Positions 1 to 7,468 are shown, counted from the stretch's first letter. The stretch: DNA of 22,770 nucleotides from DATEBA01 sp035288045 (GCA_035288045.1 DATEBA010000054.1:1-22770), one strand, 5' to 3'. Notes: generated by a model not told the origin, from the sequence alone. A program made the numbers and translations.

Positions 1-258
1 GCGATCGCGACCGCCGGTGACGACGAGCCGCTCTTCGGCTCGACGCTCGAGAAGGCCGCCGCGGCGGCGCTCGAGTACACGGGAGGCGGCACGGTCGTCG
101 AGACCGAGGTCGGCGACGACGGCGCCGCTTACGGCGTCGAGATACGCCTCGACGACGGAAGGGTTGTCGAGGTTGGCCTCGACGAGGGCTTCAACGTCAT
201 AGGTCGGGAGGGCGACGACGACGGTCCCGGCGACCGGGAAGGGCAGGACGGCGACTGA
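1..258 (+). CDS. PepSY-domain protein, C-terminal part (5' end outside window)
   Basis: Frame 1 is open from the window edge to the TGA at 256-258, giving 85 residues. The segment EKAAAAALEYTGGG, then VVETEVGDDG, then YGVEIRLDDGRVVEVGLDEG has the helix plus two-strand pattern of a PepSY domain, a small extracytoplasmic fold often found beside membrane or lipoproteins. The tail after VIG is very acidic (many Asp, Glu and Gly), as in secreted PepSY repeats. The start lies outside the window, so signal peptide and full length are unknown. The lipoprotein gene begins 32 bp downstream on the same strand, so the two are probably cotranscribed. The family call rests on the pattern alone. Confidence 0.6.
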   Translation, partial: AIATAGDDEPLFGSTLEKAAAAALEYTGGGTVVETEVGDDGAAYGVEIRLDDGRVVEVGLDEGFNVIGREGDDDGPGDREGQDGD

Positions 259-289
259 ACCCGCCGGGGACCGGATTGAGGGAAGCGAG

Positions 290-1708
290 ATGAACCGCAA
301 CGGAGCAGGTCTGTCGCGTGGGCCCGGACGAAAAGGCGGCCCTGCCGGGGCACGGCTCTGTATCGGGCTGGCGGTCGCGCTGGTGTTGGGTGGATGTACA
401 AGCGAGGGCGGCCCGAGCGGCGCATCCGCAGAAGGTCCGCCGCAGGTGGATCAGCCGAAGCTCATCGGGCAGCCTGTCGTTCCCGCCGGCCTCCAGGTCG
501 CACCGGACGCCCAGCGGGTCGACATCCGCGTTCCGACGTTCTCCGACCCGACCAACGTCACCAATCCGCTCCACCCGACCGGCCTGGTCGAGTCGATCCT
601 CATGGTCGGCACCGTTGACGGCAAGGCGTTTCGGACCGAGGTCACGCTGCTGCCCGACACCCGGATCATCGAGTGGCAGGGCCAGCAGGTCGAGACGCTG
701 GTCTCCCAATACGTCGCCTTCCTCGACGGGCGCATCCACGAGGTCGCGTACGACTTCTATGCTCAGGCCGACGACGGATCCGTCTGGTACTTCGGAGAGG
801 ACGTGTTCAACTTCAAGGACGGGGTCATCGCCGATACGCACGGCACCTGGATCGCCGGCAAGGACGGGCCCGCCGCGATGATCATGCCCGCCGCCCCGAC
901 CGTCGGCGACGTGTACCGACCCGAGAACATCCCCGGTTTCGTGTTCGAGGAGGTGACCGTCACGTCGGTGGGTCGGTCGCTCGAGGGCCCGCTTGGGCCC
1001 GTCGACGGCGGGCTCGTCATCGAGGAGCTTCATATGGACGGAGCCACGGAGGACAAGACCTTCGCCCCCGGCTACGGCGAGTTCTACACGGCCGGCGGAG
1101 GCGACGTGGAAGCGCTCGCGATGGCGGTGCCGACCGATTCGCTCGCCGGGCCACCGCCGGGGGAGCTGTCGACCCTGGAGGACGGTGCGGTCGACGTCTA
1201 CGAAGCGGCCCGGTCCAGCGAGTGGAAGAAGGCTTCGGCCGAGATCGATCAGATGACGGCGGCCTGGGAGTCGCACAGGGCGAGTGAAGTCCCGAAGATG
1301 ATCGAGCCGCGGCTGAGCGGTGCTCTCGAGGCGCTCGCGCAAGCGGTGGGAGCCCGAAACAGCGCGCAGGCCCGCCAGGCGGCGATCGACACGGCTCAGT
1401 GGAGCCTCGACCTCCAGCTCCGTCACCGGCCCGCGGTCGAGGTCGACATCGCCCGCTTCGACCTGTGGGCGGCTCAGCTACTTCTCGACGCCGAGGAGGG
1501 CGACTCGGCGGCGGCGAACGGCGACTTCTTCACCCTCGATTACATCCGCGACCGGATACTTCACGCTCTGGATGGTGTCGACGTGACCCGCATCAACATC
1601 GAACTCGAGGAGCTTCAGGGCACCGTTGGAGACGGCGATCTCTCGGCGGCGGCCGGCGCCGTCGAGCAGCTCCGCGACACCCTGGCGGGGGTCGAGCCGT
1701 TGAGTTGA
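290..1708 (+). CDS. Secreted lipoprotein, function unknown
   Basis: 472 residues. The ATG follows a GAGGGA-type ribosome site. A basic N-terminus and a hydrophobic stretch lead to the lipobox LGGC with Cys36, so the mature protein should be lipid-anchored outside the membrane. Residues about 85-260 carry a pattern I know from uncharacterised extracellular proteins of high-GC bacteria: NPLHPTG, then YDFYAQADDGSVWYFGED, then IMPAAPTVGDVYRPE, then a late FAPGYGEF. It looks like a beta-rich domain. Residues about 290-472 are mostly amphipathic helix (Ala, Glu, Leu and Arg rich) and have no counterpart in the usual shorter relatives. The PepSY gene just upstream suggests a joint envelope role. No catalytic motif is recognised and I assign no function. 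Confidence 0.8.
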   Translation: MNRNGAGLSRGPGRKGGPAGARLCIGLAVALVLGGCTSEGGPSGASAEGPPQVDQPKLIGQPVVPAGLQVAPDAQRVDIRVPTFSDPTNVTNPLHPTGLVESILMVGTVDGKAFRTEVTLLPDTRIIEWQGQQVETLVSQYVAFLDGRIHEVAYDFYAQADDGSVWYFGEDVFNFKDGVIADTHGTWIAGKDGPAAMIMPAAPTVGDVYRPENIPGFVFEEVTVTSVGRSLEGPLGPVDGGLVIEELHMDGATEDKTFAPGYGEFYTAGGGDVEALAMAVPTDSLAGPPPGELSTLEDGAVDVYEAARSSEWKKASAEIDQMTAAWESHRASEVPKMIEPRLSGALEALAQAVGARNSAQARQAAIDTAQWSLDLQLRHRPAVEVDIARFDLWAAQLLLDAEEGDSAAANGDFFTLDYIRDRILHALDGVDVTRINIELEELQGTVGDGDLSAAAGAVEQLRDTLAGVEPLS

Positions 1709-1728
1709 TCGTCGGGAGGGATCCGCCC

Positions 1729-1758
1729 TTGACCCCCATTGGCCTTGCGCGGTAGATA
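1729..1758 (+). promoter_or_regulatory. Candidate sigma70-type promoter for the small secreted protein
   Basis: A -35-like TTGACC (1729-1734) lies 18 bp before TAGATA (1753-1758), in a locally AT-richer patch just after the lipoprotein stop. It would give a leader of about 120 nt before the gene at 1887. The -35 is close to consensus, but the -10 is weak and the spacer is one base long. Confidence 0.33.
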
Positions 1759-1886
1759 TATGGTCCCCCGGGCGATGGGGATTCATGACTCAAGTTAGGG
1801 TTCGGTCCATCATCTGCACGCTGCAAGCGCGCCCGCCGCCGACGTTCCTTCGGCTCGACTGATCGTCTAGGTACTAGGAGGGGGAC

Positions 1887-2153
1887 ATGAGGGGGAGATC
1901 GATCGTCGTATCCGCGCTCGCGGCGGTGCTCATCCTGGCGACGGCGGGAGAGGCGCTGGCCACCGTGTGCGTCAACGTCTTCGACGGCGATCTCGCGACC
2001 ACAGGAGATCGGATCAAGATCCTGAACGATACGTTCATCCTGGACGTCAAACGGCGGTTCGCGCAGGGGCTCGCGCTACCCGAGCTTCCCGAAGGTGCGC
2101 ACGCGGCCGCAGGATGCGGGCAGGCCGTGGACGACGCCGGAGAGTGCGGCTGA
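1887..2153 (+). CDS. Small secreted protein, unknown
   Basis: 88 residues. AGGAGGGGG stands four bases before the ATG, a strong ribosome site that fixes the start. Residues 1-25 form a classical signal peptide (RGRS, then a hydrophobic core, then EALA), leaving a mature protein of about 62 residues. The mature part begins TVCVNVFDGDLATTGDRIKI and has three cysteines (VCVN, AGCGQ, GECG). The last two lie in the Gly/Ala-rich C-terminal region. I do not recognise a family. It has its own candidate promoter and is convergent with the sugar dehydrogenase, 58 bp away. Confidence 0.7.
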   Translation: MRGRSIVVSALAAVLILATAGEALATVCVNVFDGDLATTGDRIKILNDTFILDVKRRFAQGLALPELPEGAHAAAGCGQAVDDAGECG

Positions 2154-2211
2154 ACCGAGGTGCCGACCGGGTTCCGATTCCCTCCGCGAGGTGGACCACT
2201 GCCAGCGTGCT

Positions 2212-3318
2212 CTACGCCGGCACCAGCTTGTAGATGCCCGAGGGGTCGCTGAAGTAGATGGTCCCCTCCGGAGCGACCTCCATGGAGAGGACCGGGCTGC
2301 CGTGTGGGTGGGCCGCGACCTCCGACTTCACGCGGCGGCGGTCTCCGGATAGCGTCACAAGGCGGATGCGGCCGTCGTTGTATGCCCCGAAGAAGAGCTT
2401 CCCCTCGTAGTCCGTGCCGAGCCCGCAGCCGTCGCAGAACGCCGCGCCGGTGGGAGCGATCACTGGTGTGTACCAGGACTGCGGCAGCACCGGGTTGGGT
2501 CCGTCCTGGTTCGTGTTGAGCGGAGGCTCCGGGGGAGTGTCGCAGGTCCTGTTCGGGCCCCACCCGTGGTTGCGGCCACGTTTGACGTGGTTGAGCTCGT
2601 CGTTGCAGTCGGGGCCGTTCTCCGTCTCCCACAGGTAACCGGTCTCGGGATCGAAGGCGAAACCGAAGGAGTTCCGATGCCCGTAGGAGTAGATCAGGCT
2701 GTCGGCGAAGGGGTTGTCACTGGGGACGTTGCCCCGTGGGGTCATGCGTAGGACCTTGCCGTAGTCGTTCGTCAGGAGCTGCGCGTTGCGAGGGTCGGCC
2801 CGCTCGCCTACGAACGCGTAGAGCTTCCCGTCCGGGCCGAAGAGGATGCGTCCCCCGTTGTGCGAGACCGACGCCAGGCCGCTCCAGATCGCCTTCTTGC
2901 GCACGCCGATGCCGTCTCTCTCTCGGATGCGGAGGATCTGGTTCGTGCCGACACCCGAGAGCGTTCTGGTGGCGTAGACGTACACGAGGGGTGTGGCCGG
3001 ATAGTTCGGGTGGAGGGCCACTCCGAGGAGCCCCCGCTCGCTCCCGGACACGACATCGGGGACCGTGTAGAAAAGGGTGGTCTCCCCGCTCGCGGGATCG
3101 TAGATCTTGATGTTGCCGGTGAAGCGCTCGCCGAAGAAGAAGCGCCCGTCGGGCGCGAACGTGAAGCCGGCGGGGAAGGCAAGGCTGGTCACAACGGCAT
3201 GTGCCGTGATGGGCGCGACCCCACGGCTGGGAACCGGCGTGAGGGGGACGAGCGCAGCAGCCAGCGACGCGACCAAGACGCCCCTTCGGGCGGTCGAGCC
3301 GGCGAAGCGGGCAACCAT
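2212..3318 (-). CDS. Exported PQQ-dependent sugar dehydrogenase (GSDH/Asd family)
   Basis: 368 residues, a six-bladed propeller of the soluble glucose/sorbosone dehydrogenase family, which oxidises aldose sugars outside the membrane using PQQ and calcium. Family landmarks in order: FPAGFTFAPDGRFFFGER, ERGLLGVALHPNYP, SHNGGRILFGPDGKLY (the catalytic-His blade), SYGHRNSFGFAFDP, TENGPDCNDELNHV, and a C-terminal GKLFFGAYNDGRIRLV blade. The N-terminus has twin Arg (ARRGVLVASL) followed by a hydrophobic stretch, so export is likely and Tat export is possible. The substrate cannot be told from sequence. A TAGATT -10-like box lies just upstream of the ATG (3328-3333), suggesting a very short leader. 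No PQQ biosynthesis genes are in the window. Confidence 0.92.
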   Translation of the reverse strand: MVARFAGSTARRGVLVASLAAALVPLTPVPSRGVAPITAHAVVTSLAFPAGFTFAPDGRFFFGERFTGNIKIYDPASGETTLFYTVPDVVSGSERGLLGVALHPNYPATPLVYVYATRTLSGVGTNQILRIRERDGIGVRKKAIWSGLASVSHNGGRILFGPDGKLYAFVGERADPRNAQLLTNDYGKVLRMTPRGNVPSDNPFADSLIYSYGHRNSFGFAFDPETGYLWETENGPDCNDELNHVKRGRNHGWGPNRTCDTPPEPPLNTNQDGPNPVLPQSWYTPVIAPTGAAFCDGCGLGTDYEGKLFFGAYNDGRIRLVTLSGDRRRVKSEVAAHPHGSPVLSMEVAPEGTIYFSDPSGIYKLVPA

Positions 3319-3383
3319 GAGAGGCCGAATCTACTTCGGACTCCGGTCCGGGCGCGAATCGTGCCTCCGACCCCTCAGGGCGA

Positions 3384-3438
3384 GGTGGTACCCTTGGGCT
3401 CCTGCCACCAAGAGGTGGCCCGACCAGGAGGAGGTGGC
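3384..3438 (+). promoter_or_regulatory. Leader with competing hairpins ahead of the 20-codon ORF
   Basis: GCCACC (3404-3409) can form a six-pair stem with GGTGGC (3414-3419) over an AAGA loop. The same CCACC can instead pair with GGTGG at 3384-3388, or with GGTGGC at 3433-3438, which overlaps the end of the ribosome site AGGAGGAGG (3426-3434). Mutually exclusive pairings of this kind are typical of translational attenuators. Only base complementarity supports this. Confidence 0.35.
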
Positions 3439-3440
3439 CG

Positions 3441-3503
3441 ATGACCGCTGTGTCGGTGGTCGTCGCGTCGCGCCCCGGCAAGGGTTGGCTGGCTTCTTCC
3501 TGA
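3441..3503 (+). CDS. Possible 20-codon leader peptide
   Basis: An ATG stands six bases after AGGAGGAGG (3426-3434), one of the strongest ribosome sites in the window. It opens a 20-codon frame (starting MTAVSVVVASRPG and rich in Val and Ser) that ends at TGA 3501-3503, 60 bases before the RNHCP start. It could be a regulatory upstream ORF or the stub of a duplicated gene. No run of a single amino acid is seen that would mark classical amino-acid attenuation. Confidence 0.4.
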   Translation: MTAVSVVVASRPGKGWLASS

Positions 3504-3563
3504 TCTTGCGGGACCCCTCAGGGCGCGACGGTGCCTACCCACCGCAACGTCCCGGAGGATCCC

Positions 3564-3938
3564 ATGTCACGCGACCAACGCCATCGCGACAAGCGCCATG
3601 GGCCGAGCTCGTTCCGCTGCCGCCATTGCGGGCTGGACGTGTCGATCCATGCCGTCGGGACCGCTCACCGCAACCACTGCCCCAACTGCCTGCGGACCCG
3701 TCATCTCGATGCAGACACCCCAGGGGACCGTGCGGCAGACTGCGGTTCGCTCATGGAGCCGATCGCGGTCGGAGTTCGCGGAGACGGAGAGTGGGTGCTC
3801 ATTCACCGCTGCACAGGCTGTGACGCCCTGAACCTCAATCGCACGGCCGGGGACGACAACCCGCTGTTGCTGCTGAGGCTCGCGGTCAGGCCCCTGGCGC
3901 AGCCGCCGTTTCCGGTCGAACGCGTGGCTCTACTCTGA
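3564..3938 (+). CDS. RNHCP-domain zinc-ribbon protein
   Basis: 124 residues from the ATG at 3564, chosen over the in-frame ATG at 3531 because CGGAGG (3553-3558) precedes it at the right distance. The family signature is present: FRCRHCGLDV at about 17-26, then HRNHCPNC at 35-42, a further Cys in ADCGSLMEP, and HRCTGCDALNLNR. This gives two CxxC-type knuckles plus HCPxC, most likely binding zinc. RNHCP proteins are common in Actinobacteria, short and soluble, and of unproven function; a nucleic-acid or ribosome role is often guessed. The gene has the second copy of the duplicated leader upstream and is convergent with the next gene, seven bases away. Confidence 0.88.
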   Translation: MSRDQRHRDKRHGPSSFRCRHCGLDVSIHAVGTAHRNHCPNCLRTRHLDADTPGDRAADCGSLMEPIAVGVRGDGEWVLIHRCTGCDALNLNRTAGDDNPLLLLRLAVRPLAQPPFPVERVALL

Positions 3939-3945
3939 TCGGCGA

Positions 3946-4596
3946 CTAGTCGCAGTCCCGGTAGAGGACGAAGCCTTCCTCCTTGTTCATCCACCCTCGC
4001 GTCCGGATCCGCGTGCTGGAGACGTCGCCATCCAGGGTGACGACGGCCCTCGCTCGTCGGTAGGAGTACTCGTACCGGTAGCGCGCCCGGGGGCACTTGC
4101 CGTCCCACGAGGCGTAGCTCCCCCGCGAGCGGTATACCTCGCCCGAAGCGGCTAGCGAGGCCGTGACGTGGATCCTGGCCACCGGTCCGACTCGCTCGCG
4201 CTTCTCCACGCGCCGGACCCTGTAGGTTCCTTCGAGGGATGCGGACTCGAGGCCCGGATCCATCGAGAGCTCGATGTCATCGATGTCTCGGATCCGTCCA
4301 AATGCGTACCAGAGGGACTTGCACCGGTCGCGGTCCTTCTCCCGCTCGCACCGGTAGACCCGCTCGTACAGGGATGACCAGAGCCGCTTGTCCTTCCCCT
4401 CCCGGGAGAGGTACGCGCTCACGTACCAATTGACCTTTCGATAGGTGTCACGGTCGACGTCGCGAGTGGTGTGCCAGGACGCGCTAAGTCCGATCGAGTC
4501 GTACCTCGCGCGCTCCGGCGGCTCCTTCGCTCGGGCCGATGTCGGCGTCGCTGCCAGGACCGCGACGAACAGCAGCACGGCGGTCGCTCTCCGCAT
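3946..4596 (-). CDS. Secreted protein, unknown
   Basis: 216 residues. AGGAGGGG lies just before the ATG. Residues 1-23 are a signal peptide (RRATAVLLFVAVLAAT, cleavage near ARA). The mature protein is very rich in Arg, Tyr, Asp and Lys, with many charged pairs, for example VYRCEREKDRDRCK. Its four Cys (two in that segment, one in GKCPRARY and one in the final YRDCD) could form disulphides. It reads as two halves: a helical charged domain (30-115) and a beta-rich domain (120-216) with strands such as YRVRRVEKRERVG and RARAVVTLDGDVSSTRI. I do not recognise the family. It is convergent with the RNHCP gene. Confidence 0.75.
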   Translation of the reverse strand: MRRATAVLLFVAVLAATPTSARAKEPPERARYDSIGLSASWHTTRDVDRDTYRKVNWYVSAYLSREGKDKRLWSSLYERVYRCEREKDRDRCKSLWYAFGRIRDIDDIELSMDPGLESASLEGTYRVRRVEKRERVGPVARIHVTASLAASGEVYRSRGSYASWDGKCPRARYRYEYSYRRARAVVTLDGDVSSTRIRTRGWMNKEEGFVLYRDCD

Positions 4597-4844
4597 GGGC
4601 CCCTCCTGATGGGCGGGTACGTCAAGGAGACCGCGCGGAACACAGGTTGGTTCCCCGCGGCACCGCCCTGGGTGGAGCCGGCGACGGCAGTTGTCCCTGG
4701 GACGCCTGAGACGTGACCGACAGCTGCTAGCCCGCCGTTCGGACTAGGCCGTGCGGATCGCGGCGGGCTCCGATGCACCGACGACGAATCTGGTCCATCG
4801 CTGGATGTCCTGCTCACTCGCCGCCGCTACCCTTCGATGTGTGC

Positions 4845-4861
4845 GTGCCCCGGCAGGGCAC
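4845..4861 (+). promoter_or_regulatory. Hairpin in leader of the 31-residue membrane peptide
   Basis: GTGCCC-CGGCA-GGGCAC forms a perfect six-pair stem with a five-base loop, ending eight bases before the ribosome site. A TAnnnT box (TACCCT, about 4828-4833) upstream would start a transcript close to the hairpin. It could protect the mRNA end or tune translation. Confidence 0.35.
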
Positions 4862-4886
4862 TTCGTGTGAAGGAGGTGACCGCAAC

Positions 4887-4982
4887 GTGAAGTCGCGTTT
4901 GTTCCGCTGGCTGTACTCCCCCGCGATCCTCTCCGCGATCGTGCTGGTGCTCGGCGCTGGCAAGAAGTGGCCCAGGCACTAG
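4887..4982 (+). CDS. 31-residue single-pass membrane peptide
   Basis: A GTG start lies seven bases after AAGGAGGTGA (4870-4879), a perfect ten-base complement of the 16S 3' end and the best ribosome site in the window. The peptide starts MKSRLFRW, has a hydrophobic span LYSPAILSAIVLVLGAG (about 17 residues), and ends KKWPRH, so basic residues flank both sides of one membrane helix. It is too short for a domain call and could be a regulatory membrane peptide, a small subunit or a toxin. It stands alone, convergent with the polymerase gene (51 bp). The 248 bp before the leader hairpin (4597-4844) show no other coding signal. Confidence 0.55.
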   Translation: MKSRLFRWLYSPAILSAIVLVLGAGKKWPRH

Positions 4983-5033
4983 GCCGGGGTCGTTTCCATC
5001 GCTTCGACCGCCGGCAGGCGATCGAGGAGCCGC

Positions 5034-6389
5034 TTACCCAGGATCCGGTTCCTGGTTGTCGGGTTCGGATCTCTGCCACGGGTCGTAGTCGACCTCGAGC
5101 GGCTCCTGCGACGGTCGCTCCGAGTCGGGCACGCTGCGCAGGTTGAGGCGGATCCGGGTCCACGTCGTGTACCGGCCTCGCATGGAATCCACCAGCACGT
5201 CGGCGGGGGCAAGGTACGTCCAGACCTCTGGGTGCCGAGCCCTCCAGCGCCGCAGGCCCTCCATCGCCTCGTCCTTGGTCGCGGCCCGGGCGATCTCGAT
5301 GAGCGGCATGGTCGTCCGGCGGCGACCCGTTGGCCCCTTGGCCTTGCCCGGCGCCGGGGGCGGCACCGTTCCCGTTCGCGCTGCGTCCGGCCTCCGCCGC
5401 TTGGACGGTTGTACTCGGGGCGGCTCGCCCGACTGCTTGGCGAAGTGGGGCGGCCAGGGCGCGTCTCCGAAACCCGCCGACTCGTGCTCCGCGGACAGAT
5501 CGAGGAGGAGCTCCAGGGAGCCGGTGGACTCGTCGATCCCCGCGGACGGGTCGCCGTTCTGCTCGAACCGCACGGGGACGGTGTCGATCGTGAAGCGCTC
5601 GGGCTCGCAGTCGGATACCTCCTCCCATCCGAGCGGCGTCGACACGCGCGCGTCGGGAGTAGCGCGCACCGAGTAGGCGGAGGCGACCGTGCGATCCTTC
5701 GCGTTCTGGTTGTAGTCGAGGAATACGCCGTGGCGCTCCTCCTTCCACCATCTGCTCGTTGCCAGGTCCGGCACCCGCCGCTCCACCTCCCGGGCCAGAG
5801 CAAGGGCAGCCCGCCGGACCTCCTGGAACATCCAGCGTCGCTCGATCCGGCAGTAGATGTGGAACCCCCGCGAGCCGGACGTCTTAGGCCATCCCGTTAG
5901 TCCGAATTCCTCGAGGACTTCCCGGGTCACGAGGGCAACCTCCCGGAGCTGCGCCCACCTCACGCCCGGAACCGGATCCAGGTCGATGCGCAGCTCGTCG
6001 GGGTGGTCGAGGTCGTCAGCTCGCACGGGGTGGGGGTTGAGGTCGATGCACCCGAGGTTAACCACCCACGCGAGCTGGGCGGTGTTCCTGACGACGACCT
6101 CGTGGGCGCTGCGCCCGGACGGGAAGCTCAGCTCGACGGTCTCGATCCACTCGGGTCGCGACGTCGGCGCCCGCTTCTGGAAGAAGAACTCGTCCTCGGC
6201 CCCGTGCACGTATCGCTTCAGGGCCATGGGCCTGCCCGCCACGCCGCGGAGGACGCCGTCGGCCACGGTCAGGTAATAGCGGACCAGGTCGAGCTTGGTG
6301 TGTCCGGTGCTCGGGAAGAAGACCTTCTCCGGGTTGGTGACCGTCACCTCTCGACCGGCGACCTCGAGGATCTGCTTGCTCGCAGGCAT
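5034..6389 (-). CDS. LigD-type DNA polymerase/primase (PolDom), stand-alone
   Basis: 451 residues of the archaeo-eukaryotic primase superfamily as found in LigD. It extends and fills DNA ends in bacterial end-joining and in LigC-linked repair. Landmarks: NPEKVFFP (19-26), the metal-binding pair D136/D138 in RIDLDPVPG, SGSRGFHIYCRI (171-182), and the third acidic residue D225 in DYNQNAKDRTVASAY. After about residue 310 a Pro/Arg linker leads to a conserved actinobacterial tail (PLIEIARAATKDEAMEGL, then WTRIRLNLRSVP, then DYDPWQ). It has no phosphoesterase or ligase domain. The ligase gene ends 56 bp upstream on the same strand. A TATCGT box about eight bases before the ATG, with no clear ribosome site, could allow leaderless expression from an extra promoter in the gap. 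Confidence 0.93.
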   Translation of the reverse strand: MPASKQILEVAGREVTVTNPEKVFFPSTGHTKLDLVRYYLTVADGVLRGVAGRPMALKRYVHGAEDEFFFQKRAPTSRPEWIETVELSFPSGRSAHEVVVRNTAQLAWVVNLGCIDLNPHPVRADDLDHPDELRIDLDPVPGVRWAQLREVALVTREVLEEFGLTGWPKTSGSRGFHIYCRIERRWMFQEVRRAALALAREVERRVPDLATSRWWKEERHGVFLDYNQNAKDRTVASAYSVRATPDARVSTPLGWEEVSDCEPERFTIDTVPVRFEQNGDPSAGIDESTGSLELLLDLSAEHESAGFGDAPWPPHFAKQSGEPPRVQPSKRRRPDAARTGTVPPPAPGKAKGPTGRRRTTMPLIEIARAATKDEAMEGLRRWRARHPEVWTYLAPADVLVDSMRGRYTTWTRIRLNLRSVPDSERPSQEPLEVDYDPWQRSEPDNQEPDPG

Positions 6390-6445
6390 GAGGGATACGA
6401 TATGCGGAGCGCGTCGCGCCGTGCCCTAGTCTCGGTCAGCGGGGG

Positions 6446-7468
6446 CTAACCCTCCCGGCCGCCGAGCTTGTCGAACGTGCAATCCAGCGGGTCTCGATCG
6501 GCGCGCCACCGCACGAACCCGGCGGCATGGCGGAACCGGCCGCCCTGTAGGTGGTCGTAGGTCACCTCGCACACCAGGACGGGATCGAGGGGGACGAAGG
6601 AGTGGTCCCTGCCCGCCGACCACCGACTCGGCCCACCCGGGGCCCTTCCAGCACCGAAGCTACGGCCGCCCTCCAACGGACGAAGCCGCTCGAGCAGCTC
6701 GCGCCGTTCCTTCGCTCGGAAGGCGGACGTGTGGCCGACGTACTGAAGGACGCCCTGCTCGTCGTACAACCCGAGCAGGAGCGAGCCGACCCCGTCCCCG
6801 GACTTCGACGGCCGGAAGCCTCCGACGACGCAGTCGCCGGTCCGTTGGTGCTTCACCTTGACCATGGCGCGCCGACCGGGCGCGTACCGCTGATCTGCCC
6901 GTTTGGCCACGATCCCGTCGAGGCCGACGCGCTCCAGCCGCTCGAACCAGCCGGCCGCTTCGTCGGGGTCGTTCGTCTGCGGCGTGAGGAGGACGGCCGT
7001 CGTGGCCGTGGGAAGACGCTCGGCGGCCACACCGAGGATCCCGACGAGTCGCGCCCTGCGCTCCGTGAGCGGGCGTGTGCGAAGGTCCTCGCCGTTCTCG
7101 GCCGGGAGATCGAACGCTACGAAGGATGCCGGGGTGTCGGCGGCGAGCTTTCGGATCCTGGACTCCGCCGGGTGGAGGCGGAGCTGCAGGGCGTCGAAGT
7201 CGAGTCCGTCCGGCCCGGCCAGTACGATCTCGCCGTCGACGACGGTGTCCGGCTCGAAGGCCTCGCGTATCGCGCTCACGAGCTCCGGGAAGAAGCGCTC
7301 GAGAGGTCGGCCGTCCCGGCTCTGAAGTCGGACCTCGGGTCCTTCGCGGAAGACGATCGCCCGGAACCCGTCCCACTTGGGTTCGTACACCCAGCCGTCC
7401 CCCTGTGGGATCGTACGCTCGAGCTTCGCGAGCATGGGAGCGAGCGGGGGCCCGAACGGGAGGGTCAC
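6446..7468 (-). CDS. ligC: ATP-dependent DNA ligase, LigC type
   Basis: 340 residues from a GTG start. Nick-sealing ligase: the lysine of motif I (EPKWDGFRA, K31) takes AMP from ATP. Motif III is VDGEIV (E80), motif IV is DGIVAKR (184-190) and motif V is MVKVKH (202-207). The OB-fold half runs from about 215 (GSLLLGLYDEQG, FVPLDPVLVCEVTYD, ARFR-like GRFRHAAGFVRWRADRDP). Length and opening (PPLAPMLAKLERTIPQGDGW) match mycobacterial LigC (about 358 residues) better than the LigD ligase domain. LigC is also paired there with a PolDom gene, as here. In mycobacteria LigC acts as a backup ligase in end joining and base-excision repair. No Ku gene is in the window. Confidence 0.93.
   Translation of the reverse strand: MTLPFGPPLAPMLAKLERTIPQGDGWVYEPKWDGFRAIVFREGPEVRLQSRDGRPLERFFPELVSAIREAFEPDTVVDGEIVLAGPDGLDFDALQLRLHPAESRIRKLAADTPASFVAFDLPAENGEDLRTRPLTERRARLVGILGVAAERLPTATTAVLLTPQTNDPDEAAGWFERLERVGLDGIVAKRADQRYAPGRRAMVKVKHQRTGDCVVGGFRPSKSGDGVGSLLLGLYDEQGVLQYVGHTSAFRAKERRELLERLRPLEGGRSFGAGRAPGGPSRWSAGRDHSFVPLDPVLVCEVTYDHLQGGRFRHAAGFVRWRADRDPLDCTFDKLGGREG

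Larger units (their letters stand above)
3369..3525 (+). repeat. 14-bp direct repeat heading two similar leaders
   Basis: GACCCCTCAGGGCG occurs at 3369-3382 and again, identically, at 3512-3525. After each copy come a G-T-rich/C-A-rich hairpin, then a purine-rich ribosome site, then an ATG: 3441 for the short ORF and 3564 for the RNHCP gene. Distance from repeat to ATG is 72 and 52 bases. The shared order suggests a duplicated 5' leader rather than a chance repeat. Confidence 0.5.

Noticed and set aside
197..1426. 409-residue minus-strand frame opposite the lipoprotein
   Set aside because: Composition is Arg/Asp/Gly/His heavy with no domain; it is the usual antisense shadow in high-GC DNA.
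3384..3392. GGTGGTACC looks like the T-box antiterminator motif
   Set aside because: No specifier loop, Stem I or terminator is present, and the downstream gene is not a synthetase or amino-acid gene.
3531..3563. Upstream in-frame ATG for the RNHCP protein
   Set aside because: It lies inside the hairpin region and has no ribosome site; the ATG at 3564 has CGGAGG at the right distance.
4744..5803. Long minus-strand frames overlapping the polymerase gene
   Set aside because: They are out-of-frame shadows; the PolDom frame keeps all conserved motifs.
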